A stretch of DNA of 64,000 nt from Hypomyces perniciosus (lineage: Eukaryota; Ascomycota; Sordariomycetes; Hypocreales; Hypocreaceae): assembly GCA_008477525.1 (NCBI GenBank), contig SPDT01000007.1:1736001-1800000 (forward strand), in the 5' to 3' direction. Both the position numbers and the translations under genes were made by a program. Position 1 is the stretch's first letter. Every line of letters starts with the position of its first letter. Under the pieces are notes generated by a model. The model was not told the origin of the DNA. It was given only the letters and a program-made list of their open reading frames with translations, and searched no databases. This document shows, piece after piece, positions 35,928 through 44,351 of the stretch.

Positions 35928-38165
35928 ATGGTTCTCATCCCTACTCTCAAATCTGCCAAAGAGAAAGGCCAGGAACACAACCTTCCGATTCGGCAAAACA
36001 GTGAGATTAATGGGGGTGAGAAATCCGGTAGCCCGCCGTCTTATAGCGCACATACCGGTCCAGTTTCTCTTCAACTGCATCACATTGCATCAAAAGAGGC
36101 CCTCATCGTCAAGATACAACCCCCTCAGACCCCATCAACAGAAACGCACCATGTGCCCTGCGATATTGTCCTTGTCATCGATGTCTCTGGGAGCATGGGC
36201 ACCTCTGCCCCTGTTCCCGGCGAGGGCCCCAGCGAAGACACAGGCCTCTCTGTTTTGGATCTTACCAAGCATGCCGCCTTCACCATCATTGAAACAATGG
36301 ACGAGAGGGACCGTCTCGGCATTGTCACATTTGGCACCAAGTCTCGCGTGATCTGGGCGCTGGAGCCCATGACAGACGTCAACAAGGAGAAAGCCCGCAA
36401 GAAGGTCAAGGGCTTGCGACCAATAGATTCTACGAACCTGTGGCACGGCATTCTTGACGGCATCAAGCTCTTCGGCAAGGACGAGAAAAGCCCTCGAGTT
36501 CCGGCCCTCATGGTCCTTACTGATGGCATGCCGAATCACATGTGTCCTTCCATGGGCTACATCCCTAAGCTCCGGACTATGCCGCCCCTGCCTGCTCCTA
36601 TCCATACCTTTGGCTTTGGATACAGTCTTCGATCAGGGCTCTTGAAATCACTCGCTGAGTTTAGCGGCGGTAACTACGCTTTTATTCCAGATGCGGGCAT
36701 GATTGGAACTGTCTTTGTCCATGCCGTCGCCAACTTGCAGTCCACATTCGCTACAAAGGCCACATTGAACCTCACATTTGCCGCCCCTGTCGAGATCGAA
36801 GAGACGCTAGGTGACTCTGTCGACAAGCAGGCTCCTAAAAACACCGACGGCGGTCTGATGCAGTTGACACTACCCCTGGGTAACATACAATACGGACAGT
36901 CGCGTGACATTTGGCTCCGAATCAAGAACACTCCCCAAATAGAGTCTTTCTATACAGGGACGGGAGCCCCGAATACCCTAGTTGTTGATGCTACTTTGAG
37001 CTTCAAGGAACCCAATCATTCATCGTTCGGTCTCGTTCAATCGAGTTTACACCACAGCACACTAACCCTGTCTTTGTCTGAGATTGCGTATCACGAATCT
37101 CGATCTCTTATCTGCGATTTCCTTTCATCCCTGTTTCCTCTGGGACAAGATGGTGAGCACCGAGCTATAACTACTACGCATGGTCTGGAAGAGAAGAGAC
37201 AGGCATTGGCTGAACTTATTGCCAATATCCCCGCGAAGCTTTTCTCAGACGAGAATAACAAGTCGCTCATGGAGGATCTCAACGGTGAGCAACCCAAGGG
37301 CCAGATTTCTCTCGCCATCGGCTCATTCGAGTTCTTCAACAAATGGGGCCGACACTTTCTCCCCTCATACCTTAATGCGCATACCCGCCAGATCTGCAAC
37401 TCATTCAAGGATTCGGGCCCCCTTCAATACGGCGCGAACAGCCCCCTCTTCATCGCCTGCCGGAATCGATTGGATGATGCATTCGACAATCTTCCTCCAC
37501 CCGAACCCTCCCGAACTTCTCATTCTCGCTCAGCTTCTGGTTCCTCTCGACCAATTTCCATGAGCAAGTATCGGAGCGTGTCTGGAGTATGCTTTGCTGG
37601 CTCAACCCCCGTGGAGCTCGCATCAGGCAAGACTGTGGAGATTAGAAAGCTACGGCAGGGGGTCAAGGTCCGCACGCCAGTAGGACCGAGAAAGATAGCC
37701 ATGGTGTTGAAGACACAGGTCGCTGACGAGACGCTTTGCCGCGTTGGTCCGCTCCTCGTCACGCCTTGGCATCCCATCTCGGCCGATGGCAAAACTTGGG
37801 ACTTCCCTGCAAACACAACTGACCGGGCTGTGCGGTACACTGGCTTCGTCTACTCAGTCCTGCTGCAGCGGGATGGGAGCTCTAATTCTCACGCTATTCG
37901 TGTTGCTGGCACATGGGGCGTCACGTTGGGCCATGGTATCACCAGGGGCGGCGATATCCGGGCTCACGAGTTCTTTGGTGACTATTTGCGAGTTGCGAGG
38001 AGCTTGATGCATCTTCCTACTTCAGAAAAGAAAGGCGTCATCATGGGAAGCGGCGTGAAGCGGGATGCAAAGACTGGGTTGGTAACCGGGTTCAGGGGCA
38101 TGACAAAGTCAGTCGCCTCAGTCGTAGCACCCAGGAGAAGGTTTTGGCTGTTTGTGAGATGCTGA
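35928..38165 (+). CDS. VWA-Vwaint-Vint protein: von Willebrand A domain fused to a Hint (intein-like) domain (745 aa, single exon)
   Basis: A short disordered N-terminus precedes a VWA domain. Its MIDAS motif DVSGS starts at Asp85, with the supporting residues in STNLWHGILDG and VLTDGMPNH, so metal-dependent ligand binding looks intact. A middle beta-rich segment (about 290-520) corresponds to the Vwaint region. From Cys555 (GVCFAGSTPVEL) a Hint fold follows: block A cysteine, VRTPVGPRKIAMVLKTQV, the block B-like LLVTPWHPI, and the end motif WGVTLGHGI. No terminal Asn or splicing His-Asn pair is obvious, and about 80 residues follow. Hint domains in inteins and Hedgehog proteins cleave or splice; whether this one does is unknown. 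This architecture is known across fungi and protists, sometimes with ubiquitin-system domains. It is convergent with the thiolase, 120 bp apart. Confidence 0.9.
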   Translation: MVLIPTLKSAKEKGQEHNLPIRQNSEINGGEKSGSPPSYSAHTGPVSLQLHHIASKEALIVKIQPPQTPSTETHHVPCDIVLVIDVSGSMGTSAPVPGEGPSEDTGLSVLDLTKHAAFTIIETMDERDRLGIVTFGTKSRVIWALEPMTDVNKEKARKKVKGLRPIDSTNLWHGILDGIKLFGKDEKSPRVPALMVLTDGMPNHMCPSMGYIPKLRTMPPLPAPIHTFGFGYSLRSGLLKSLAEFSGGNYAFIPDAGMIGTVFVHAVANLQSTFATKATLNLTFAAPVEIEETLGDSVDKQAPKNTDGGLMQLTLPLGNIQYGQSRDIWLRIKNTPQIESFYTGTGAPNTLVVDATLSFKEPNHSSFGLVQSSLHHSTLTLSLSEIAYHESRSLICDFLSSLFPLGQDGEHRAITTTHGLEEKRQALAELIANIPAKLFSDENNKSLMEDLNGEQPKGQISLAIGSFEFFNKWGRHFLPSYLNAHTRQICNSFKDSGPLQYGANSPLFIACRNRLDDAFDNLPPPEPSRTSHSRSASGSSRPISMSKYRSVSGVCFAGSTPVELASGKTVEIRKLRQGVKVRTPVGPRKIAMVLKTQVADETLCRVGPLLVTPWHPISADGKTWDFPANTTDRAVRYTGFVYSVLLQRDGSSNSHAIRVAGTWGVTLGHGITRGGDIRAHEFFGDYLRVARSLMHLPTSEKKGVIMGSGVKRDAKTGLVTGFRGMTKSVASVVAPRRRFWLFVRC

Positions 38166-38285
38166 CTTGACAACTGATGGGGTCTTGTTGTATCGATTTA
38201 GCAATTACGCAGTTTATGGGTTGTAAACGAATTAATGAACCGATTTGGAGTCTTTCATTGTCTCATTTTATCATGCCATCATCAT

Positions 38286-39542
38286 CTACTCTCTCACAAA
38301 CAATCCTGCCATACCCATCCCCGTGCCCACACACATGCTCACCACTCCAACCTCGCCTCCGTCTCTGCTCAGCCCATGCATCAACGTGCTCGCCATCCTT
38401 GCCCCCGTCGCTCCGAGAGGATGTCCCAGCGCAATCGCTCCTCCATCAGGATTCACCTTGCCCTCCTCCCACGCCTTCTCCAGCCCCAGCGCTCGCAGGG
38501 AATACACCGCCTGGCTTGCAAACGCCTCGTTGATCTCCCACCGGTGCACATCCCCGTTCGTGAGGCCAAGTCGCGAGAGCAGTTTGGGAATGGCCAGCGC
38601 GGGACCAATGCCCATCTCGTCTGGGTCGCAGCCTATCGTCGTGGCGGCCACGAACTTGCCCATGATGCGGTTCGTCAGCCCGAGTTCCGTCGCAGTGCTG
38701 CGGCGCATGAGAAGCGTTGCGGCCGCGCCGTCAGAGACCTGGCTTGAGTTTCCCGCTGTAGATGCGCCGTCTGGCTTGAACGCCGGCTTGAGCTTGGCGA
38801 GCGCCTCGATGGTCACGGTGTCCCGGATGCCGTCGTCCCTGGTGACGGTGATCTGGCGCTGCTCGCCCACAGGATTGCCTTGCTTGTCAACCTCCTGAAA
38901 CCGTGTGTTCACAGGGGCAATCTCCGCGTCAAACTTGCCGGCATTCCGCGCCGCAGCAGCTCTCACGTGTGACTGCACTGCAAAGGCATCCTGATCCGCC
39001 CTCGAAACGCCATATCTCTCCGCCACATTCTCCGACGTGATACCCATGGGCATCACGCAATCTCGCACATGCTTCTTCTCGGAATCCCTCAACTCCGGCC
39101 ACACATCCACAGGAACAGCCCTGCTGCCATAATTCCTCGTCATGCTCTCCATGCCCGCGCCGATGCCCGCATCAACCACGCCGGTGCGAATCTGCGCCGC
39201 CACCAGCGCAATGGCCTGCAAACTCGACGAACAAGCCCTGTTCACGGTGTACAGCGCCGTAGAGTTGGGATACCCCGCGTGGTTGAGCGCCATGCGTGCA
39301 GCTTTAGAGCCGCCCAGCTCGGAGAGCACGACGCCTACACTGACGTCCTCCACCACGGAAGGGTCCATCTCCGGGACGGCCTCGCGCGTGGCTTGAAGGA
39401 CGGTGGCGAGGAGTTCTTCCGGGTAGGCATCTTTGAGTTGGCCTTTGTAGGAGCGGCATACGGGCGTGCGAAGGGCGGAGAGAATAACGACGTCAGAGGG
39501 CGCCTTGGTGAGGACGGCGGCCAGGCCTTTGGGAACAGACAT
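38286..39542 (-). CDS. acetyl-CoA acyltransferase / 3-ketoacyl-CoA thiolase (418 aa, single exon)
   Basis: Thiolase superfamily protein of normal length. Catalytic residues are all visible: the acyl-accepting Cys in VNRACSSSLQAIALVAA, the NEAFA motif (EINEAFASQAVYSL), His in ALGHPLGATGARMA, and the second Cys in SMCVGTGMGMAGLF. N-terminus is MSVPKGLAAVLTKAPSDVVI. Known role: the last step of fatty acid beta-oxidation (thiolytic cleavage of 3-ketoacyl-CoA with CoA). The C-terminus FVRE is not a PTS1 signal, and I see no clear PTS2 nonapeptide in the first 40 residues, so peroxisomal targeting cannot be confirmed from sequence; a cytosolic acetoacetyl-CoA thiolase is an alternative. High GC and C-biased codons. 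Confidence 0.93.
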   Translation of the reverse strand: MSVPKGLAAVLTKAPSDVVILSALRTPVCRSYKGQLKDAYPEELLATVLQATREAVPEMDPSVVEDVSVGVVLSELGGSKAARMALNHAGYPNSTALYTVNRACSSSLQAIALVAAQIRTGVVDAGIGAGMESMTRNYGSRAVPVDVWPELRDSEKKHVRDCVMPMGITSENVAERYGVSRADQDAFAVQSHVRAAAARNAGKFDAEIAPVNTRFQEVDKQGNPVGEQRQITVTRDDGIRDTVTIEALAKLKPAFKPDGASTAGNSSQVSDGAAATLLMRRSTATELGLTNRIMGKFVAATTIGCDPDEMGIGPALAIPKLLSRLGLTNGDVHRWEINEAFASQAVYSLRALGLEKAWEEGKVNPDGGAIALGHPLGATGARMASTLMHGLSRDGGEVGVVSMCVGTGMGMAGLFVRE

Positions 39543-40278
39543 GTTGATATCGGTGTCAAGTAGCTATCCACCAAGCAATGCAAGAATAAAGAAAGAATAA
39601 AGAATAAAGAGAGAGCAAAAAAGGATGAGAAGGAAGAAAAGAAAGAGAATCGGAGGTCCGGGAAAAGGACTTATAAGAGTCGGAACTGAACTCGGCTAAG
39701 GTCTCCCGAAGATATGATATTCTGGCTTCCGGGCCGGCGACCATTGCCGATCCAGGTCGCGTGTGGGGGGTTTCTCTTCAAGCCATTTTAAAGCAGCTCC
39801 CCGCTCACTTCCGCTCCTCTCTGGCAGTTGAGGTCGGCAATGGACAGAGGGTCTGACGCTAAGAACTTGTATGTAGTATTAATATGCTGGGGCTTATATG
39901 GGCTTATTATATGCTCCTTATGCTGGGGCATGCGGCATCTGTTGAACCCTCCGTTTTGCACATAAAATTCAGCACCACGAGGATAGTATAAGAAAATGAT
40001 GGTAATCGTGAGAAAAAAAAAGCACATGCTTGCTTTATACGCCGTATTCGAATAAACCGTAGATACCCATTGGAGCCATCCGCCCTGCCGGTTCGACACC
40101 GTCCATACGTATCCGTACTCCATACATCATGCCCATGCCCGGCACTGGTGTTTCAGCCAATCCTTTCACAATTTCAAAGTCCTCGTACATCATCATTCAT
40201 CATAGCAAGCCTCCCAAATGCCGCGGTATACCTACAGATGAAACCACAATCTGAAATGCCACAAATCACCCATCGCTA
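39543..40278. other. intergenic, no gene seen
   Basis: Promoter of the thiolase and downstream region of the coiled-coil gene. The promoter side has an A/G-rich stretch on the plus strand (about 39580-39650), so CT-rich in the thiolase's direction, as in typical fungal promoters. Confidence 0.5.
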
Positions 40279-42006
40279 TCAGTACTGAATGCCCAGTCCA
40301 ACCCTGGGATTTCCATTCGACTGCCCGCCACCCCTCATCTTCTTGCTTGGACTGCTGCGATCACGTTTTGACTCATCCCCGACCGCGCCGCTGCCGCTAA
40401 ACTTGCGCTTGTCCATCCCAGTCCCATTGTTGGGAAACAGTTTCGCTTGCATGGTCGCAGATTTCTCTGCTGGGCCTGGAGTACCATCGAAACCCCGACC
40501 AGGCTGTCTGCGGAGCATCTCAGTTGCCGCTTGACTCGCTTGGCTGTTAGAAATCTCGTCATCCTCCTCCTCCTCCTGAGTAGTAGTAGCAGCAGCAGCA
40601 ACACCTCGTCGCGATCGTGTTGCCGGCAAAGGGCGGGAGGGTTGTGAACCAAGCGACTGCACCGCCTTCACTGACTCCAAAGCCTGTCTGGCTAGCTCCT
40701 CATTATCCTCTGCGGAAATGGTGCTTTCCCGACTCTTGCGGCGCGAATGTCGTTTCGAGGGTGGTGTCGCAGGAATGAACTGCCGTTGTGAATACCTAGA
40801 ACGTGGTTCCGACTGAGCCACTAGATTGACCGAAGGTAAAAGCCCACCATGTTCCCCGCGAGGCCTATTCAAAGGAGTGGTGGGTAGTGATGACATGGAC
40901 TGTGCATTACGATTATGCCTTCCCATCAATCGCGGAGCTGGTCGGGTCATTACCATTGGTGTTGACGGAGCACTGTTGTTATTGTTGTCTTGGCTCTGAC
41001 TCATTGCCTCCAAGAGAGCAGAGAGTCCGTGCTCCCGGCCATCGGACTCGTCCCGATGCAAGGAACGGGGAGTTTGCCGAGGCGTTGCTCGAAGCTGCTG
41101 CGGTGTCGACATGGTTGCGTGCTTTGGCGTCAAGGCCCCGTGAAAGATGCCACCTGGGCTGCAAAGCATGTGAAAGTGCTCACGATTCTCCTTGATGCGG
41201 TTGAGCAGCATTTCCCTTTCCTCGACGAGACCAATGGTTTCCTCTTCCTTCCGCTGAATCACCTTCTTAGCCAGTTTCACCCGGCGGTTCAAGGCCTCGT
41301 TTTCCTCCATGGCTGTCTCGTACCACATCTTCATCTGCAAGTATTTAGTCTGTAAGGACTCGGATGTGGTGCTCAACTCTCGCCTGGCTTGGCGAGAATG
41401 CTCAGCCATCCGGAGAGCATCCACCTCCCGGCGGACCATATCATGCTCCACTGCAGCACGTTTGGATTCCTCCTCGGCCTGCATACTGAGTAAGTTATAC
41501 TGCAGCTTGTGATGCGCGGCTTCCATCTTCAATTTCTGATGCTCCGCGATGCATGTTTGGAGCATGGCGCGAAGCTCATCAGTTGAAGCGTCGAGGACCC
41601 GATGAGGTGTCGGGAGGTTGTAGTCGGATGCCATGTCTCGATCACGCAGGGTGTTTAGGACGGTGGCCGGTGGTGAGAAGAGAGCAGACTGTTGTGAGTT
41701 GGAGAACACACGCCTGGAATTGCCATTGTTGGCTGCAACTTGCGTGGACGGCGGCGGAGTAAGCGACGACGGAATCACGGTAATGGCGGGCCTATCGTCG
41801 TTGGCCTCTGTTTTGAAGGATTGGATGGGGTCAATTGGGGACCCGGGGATTTCTGTGGATGGGAGCGTTATTTGTGATGATGGCTGAGGACCTGTCTCCT
41901 GGGGAGTGGCCAGGTCGAGAGCGCCAAAAGGGTGTTCGTCAGCCACAGCGCCATTAGAGTGAGGAGCGTCGAGCTCCGAATCCGAAGCCGAAGCCATGGT
42001 GGACAT
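40279..42006 (-). CDS. coiled-coil, otherwise disordered fungal protein (575 aa)
   Basis: The open frame extends to 42081 but begins with GTG; the first ATG is 42006 (MSTMASASDSELD), with a second at 41997. The GTGAGC at 42081 looks like a leader-intron donor. Residues about 130-280 form a continuous charged helix with heptad character (AEHQKLKMEAAHHKLQY, VKLAKKVIQRKEEETI), predicted coiled coil. On both sides are Ser/Thr/Pro-rich segments with many SP/TP sites (PTPHRVLDAS, PSTPMVM, PATPPSKRHSRRKS), which suggests regulation by proline-directed kinases. Acidic QEEEEDDE and basic SPSKKMRGGG runs near the end may be nuclear signals. No enzymatic domain. Conserved-looking but I cannot name it; a cytoskeletal or nuclear scaffold role is only a guess. 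Confidence 0.8.
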   Translation of the reverse strand: MSTMASASDSELDAPHSNGAVADEHPFGALDLATPQETGPQPSSQITLPSTEIPGSPIDPIQSFKTEANDDRPAITVIPSSLTPPPSTQVAANNGNSRRVFSNSQQSALFSPPATVLNTLRDRDMASDYNLPTPHRVLDASTDELRAMLQTCIAEHQKLKMEAAHHKLQYNLLSMQAEEESKRAAVEHDMVRREVDALRMAEHSRQARRELSTTSESLQTKYLQMKMWYETAMEENEALNRRVKLAKKVIQRKEEETIGLVEEREMLLNRIKENREHFHMLCSPGGIFHGALTPKHATMSTPQQLRATPRQTPRSLHRDESDGREHGLSALLEAMSQSQDNNNNSAPSTPMVMTRPAPRLMGRHNRNAQSMSSLPTTPLNRPRGEHGGLLPSVNLVAQSEPRSRYSQRQFIPATPPSKRHSRRKSRESTISAEDNEELARQALESVKAVQSLGSQPSRPLPATRSRRGVAAAATTTQEEEEDDEISNSQASQAATEMLRRQPGRGFDGTPGPAEKSATMQAKLFPNNGTGMDKRKFSGSGAVGDESKRDRSSPSKKMRGGGQSNGNPRVGLGIQY

Positions 42007-43191
42007 CAGACAGCGATGGGGATGGAGCGCAACCGAGAAAGAGTGATGAAGCCTGGTTGAGTTTCCTCCTGGCCAGCTCACGACTCCGCTTCAGATGTGG
42101 ATCTTCGCACAACTTTGTCTGCCGTCGGTCGCGGGCTTCTTAGGGAGAAAAACCTTGTCAAGGGATTGAATGTAGCGCGACGAAGTGGTATGCTGGAGCG
42201 CTTCTTGGACGACTGGAATGCTGCTGCATAGGCGAGCGAGGATGCGATGGCAATAAGAACAAAGCGGTGAGGTGCGTGGCGCACTGCGTGTATCGTGTCG
42301 TGTCGTGTCGTGTTGTGTCTCGTCGTGTCTCGTCCAGTTCGAGTCGAGTGGGTGGAGAGGTTGGAGCGGAAATGGGAGCGTTGATGGGTTGAGATGGCGA
42401 AAAGCTGGTCAATGCAGTCGTAGTGCTGCAGGGATGAAGAAAGTCGAGAGGCTGGCCAGTGAACGGCGATGGCATGCGCCTTAGTCAGGCCGCTAGACCA
42501 AGAACCCCAGCCTCAGCCCATGTTGCCGAGGATTATCCGTCATGATGGTTCTGTTCTTAGCCTCGCCGGATTGCTCTCACGAAGTGCCAGATCTCAATCA
42601 GTGAAAATCGGAAAATGCGGCATGCTTACAAAGTAGTATGCCAAATCTGCTTCCTCTGTTATGGATCTCATACCATCTGTCTTTGAGGCGCGTGACGGGT
42701 GCTTGTCGTAGTGTTCACGACATGATGATGACGATACCAACTCAACTACGAAGTACGCCAATACTATTTACTCCGTAGTCCCAAGAGTCTCATTTAACAC
42801 CCCAGGTTGCAAATTCACTGGTCTGAGGTTCTACCATAGGAGATTCGTATTATATTAATACTAATCGGACAAAGTACGGAGTACTACTGTTACGACTCGA
42901 TCTGTATAAAGTACGGAGTAGTAAGTACTACTCGTCAATAGTCTCACCATCTTCTTCCAGGGACTGACTCCCGTTGCTTTTTCTTGCTTCTTGTTTGGAT
43001 GCAACGCCTCTGGGGAGGCTAAAATTGCAGTGCAGGCAGCGTTCGCCGCCTTCGATCACGTGGATCTATCCGCATATCTTGTAAAAGTAAAGAAAGTACT
43101 CCGTATTCAAGGCTGCCTCAGCCGTGCAGTTCCCCCTCGGACCCCTTTGCCATCCAACTCCCAACCATACAGAACGTCCATTATCATACCC
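42007..43191. other. upstream region of the coiled-coil gene and gene-free DNA
   Basis: Contains a CGTGT pentanucleotide repeat and several TACGGAGTA/TACTCCGTA palindromes (about 42772, 42871, 42911, 43098). No supported gene. Confidence 0.5.
42292..42335. repeat. CGTGT/CGTCT pentanucleotide repeat
   Basis: About eight imperfect five-base units (CGTGT, TGTGT, CGTCT) in tandem, about 290 bp upstream of the start codon at 42006, probably in the leader or promoter. Confidence 0.85.
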
Positions 43192-43734
43192 TCACACCTC
43201 CCACAAGGCATCAAAATCCTCCATAGCTTTCTTCTCGCCACCCCGTCTCGTCTGCCTCCTCTCATCCACACATCTCTTCATCGCACCAATAACCTTACCC
43301 ACCAACAACACCGGCAAAATCACAGGCCACAGCACCATAACCACTACCCACCACACCACCACTGCCGCCTTGTCTCTCGTGGTGCCCTCTGAATCGAGAT
43401 ACCACTCCGGAATCCATCTCCCCGCCCTGCCCCTGCCGTTGATGCAAAGAATACAAATAATCCCAAACACCAGCCATCCTACTACCGACACGGGGATGAG
43501 GACTTTGATAATGGCGTTGGGATCGTAAGGTGTGATGAACTCCTCGTAACGATGAAGGCTCAGAGAGACGTCGTTGGAGTTGCTTCTCGTGATGGGTGGA
43601 CATGAATAGATGGGCGTTGAAGCTGTTGTGTGATGAAGAGGCCCAGAGTGTTCGGTAGCTGGGTCTGGCACGTCTGGTCGTGGTGTTGTACACTTCCTGA
43701 GACCCGGTAGATGCCTCGTTTCTAGAGCGAACAT
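43192..43734 (-). CDS. small two-helix membrane protein of unknown function (180 aa)
   Basis: The frame is open to 43890, but the ATG at 43734 (MFALETRHLPGLRKC) is the preferred start; the upstream part would encode a leader-like, poorly structured stretch overlapping a palindromic site. Two strongly hydrophobic segments are seen: AIIKVLIPVSVVGWLVFGII (about residues 73-97) and AAVVVWWVVVMVLWPVILPV (about 122-150), with a short loop (GRGRAGRWIPEWYLDSEG) between them. The C-terminus is basic then acidic (RRQTRRGGEKKAMEDFDALWEV). No catalytic motif. It resembles small orphan membrane proteins of filamentous fungi; compartment unknown. Confidence 0.7.
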   Translation of the reverse strand: MFALETRHLPGLRKCTTPRPDVPDPATEHSGPLHHTTASTPIYSCPPITRSNSNDVSLSLHRYEEFITPYDPNAIIKVLIPVSVVGWLVFGIICILCINGRGRAGRWIPEWYLDSEGTTRDKAAVVVWWVVVMVLWPVILPVLLVGKVIGAMKRCVDERRQTRRGGEKKAMEDFDALWEV

Positions 43735-44351
43735 TGTGCTGGGAAACGATATGAATGTATGATTATGGGCTTTCTCGTAGCGGCAGATATGGGACCGGAC
43801 ATGGATAAAAATTGCTTGATAGTCTTGACTCGGGTTGTTGTTCGAACAATGTTGTTCGAACAAAGAGGAGAGAGGCTTCAAAAACCTCACACTTCCAGAG
43901 TCTATTCATTCCTTCCCCAAAGGCACTGTTCATGAGCTGTACATTCGGCAGGTAGTTGTTATAATCTGGAAAGCAGCGCTGTCTGGGCAATCAATTTTAG
44001 CGGTAATATTAGGAAGTTGTTTAGTATCCAGATCTTGTATCGCTGTTTCCTCCCTCATAATGACCACGAACAGTTATGAGTCAAATAGCAACCCGAAGAG
44101 CGATCAATAAAGATATATAATTACTATCGTAGTATTCGCCATGTCTCCTATGCTTGGTATCTATTATGCTGTCAACTCCGTACAAATACTCTCCACTGCC
44201 GAGCTTTGGTTACGGCACCAATACGTGCACAAGCTCGGCCTTGAATTGAAAACACGCAGTTTATGCCACAAGTTGGCACATGTCATTAGCACACGTCCAC
44301 TCACTGCTCATGGCATCAAATCCATGAAACGTAAATCTCCAATCCTCCTGT
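43735..44351. other. promoter of the membrane protein and downstream region of the LRR gene
   Basis: No gene seen. Contains the duplicated 12-bp palindrome described separately. Confidence 0.5.
43838..43863. promoter_or_regulatory. two tandem copies of the perfect palindrome TTGTTCGAACAA
   Basis: TTGTTCGAACAA occurs at 43838-43849 and again at 43852-43863, separated by TG. Each copy is its own reverse complement. They lie 104-129 bp upstream of the proposed start at 43734. The geometry fits binding of a dimeric regulator to two sites; the protein is unknown. Confidence 0.45.

Noticed and set aside
38235..38898. Long plus-strand frames of 170 and 217 codons
   Set aside because: Antisense shadows of the thiolase gene caused by its high GC codon bias.
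42078..42284. 68-codon minus frame with a hydrophobic start upstream of the coiled-coil gene
   Set aside because: Signal-like start but no conserved body; more likely leader sequence of the next gene.
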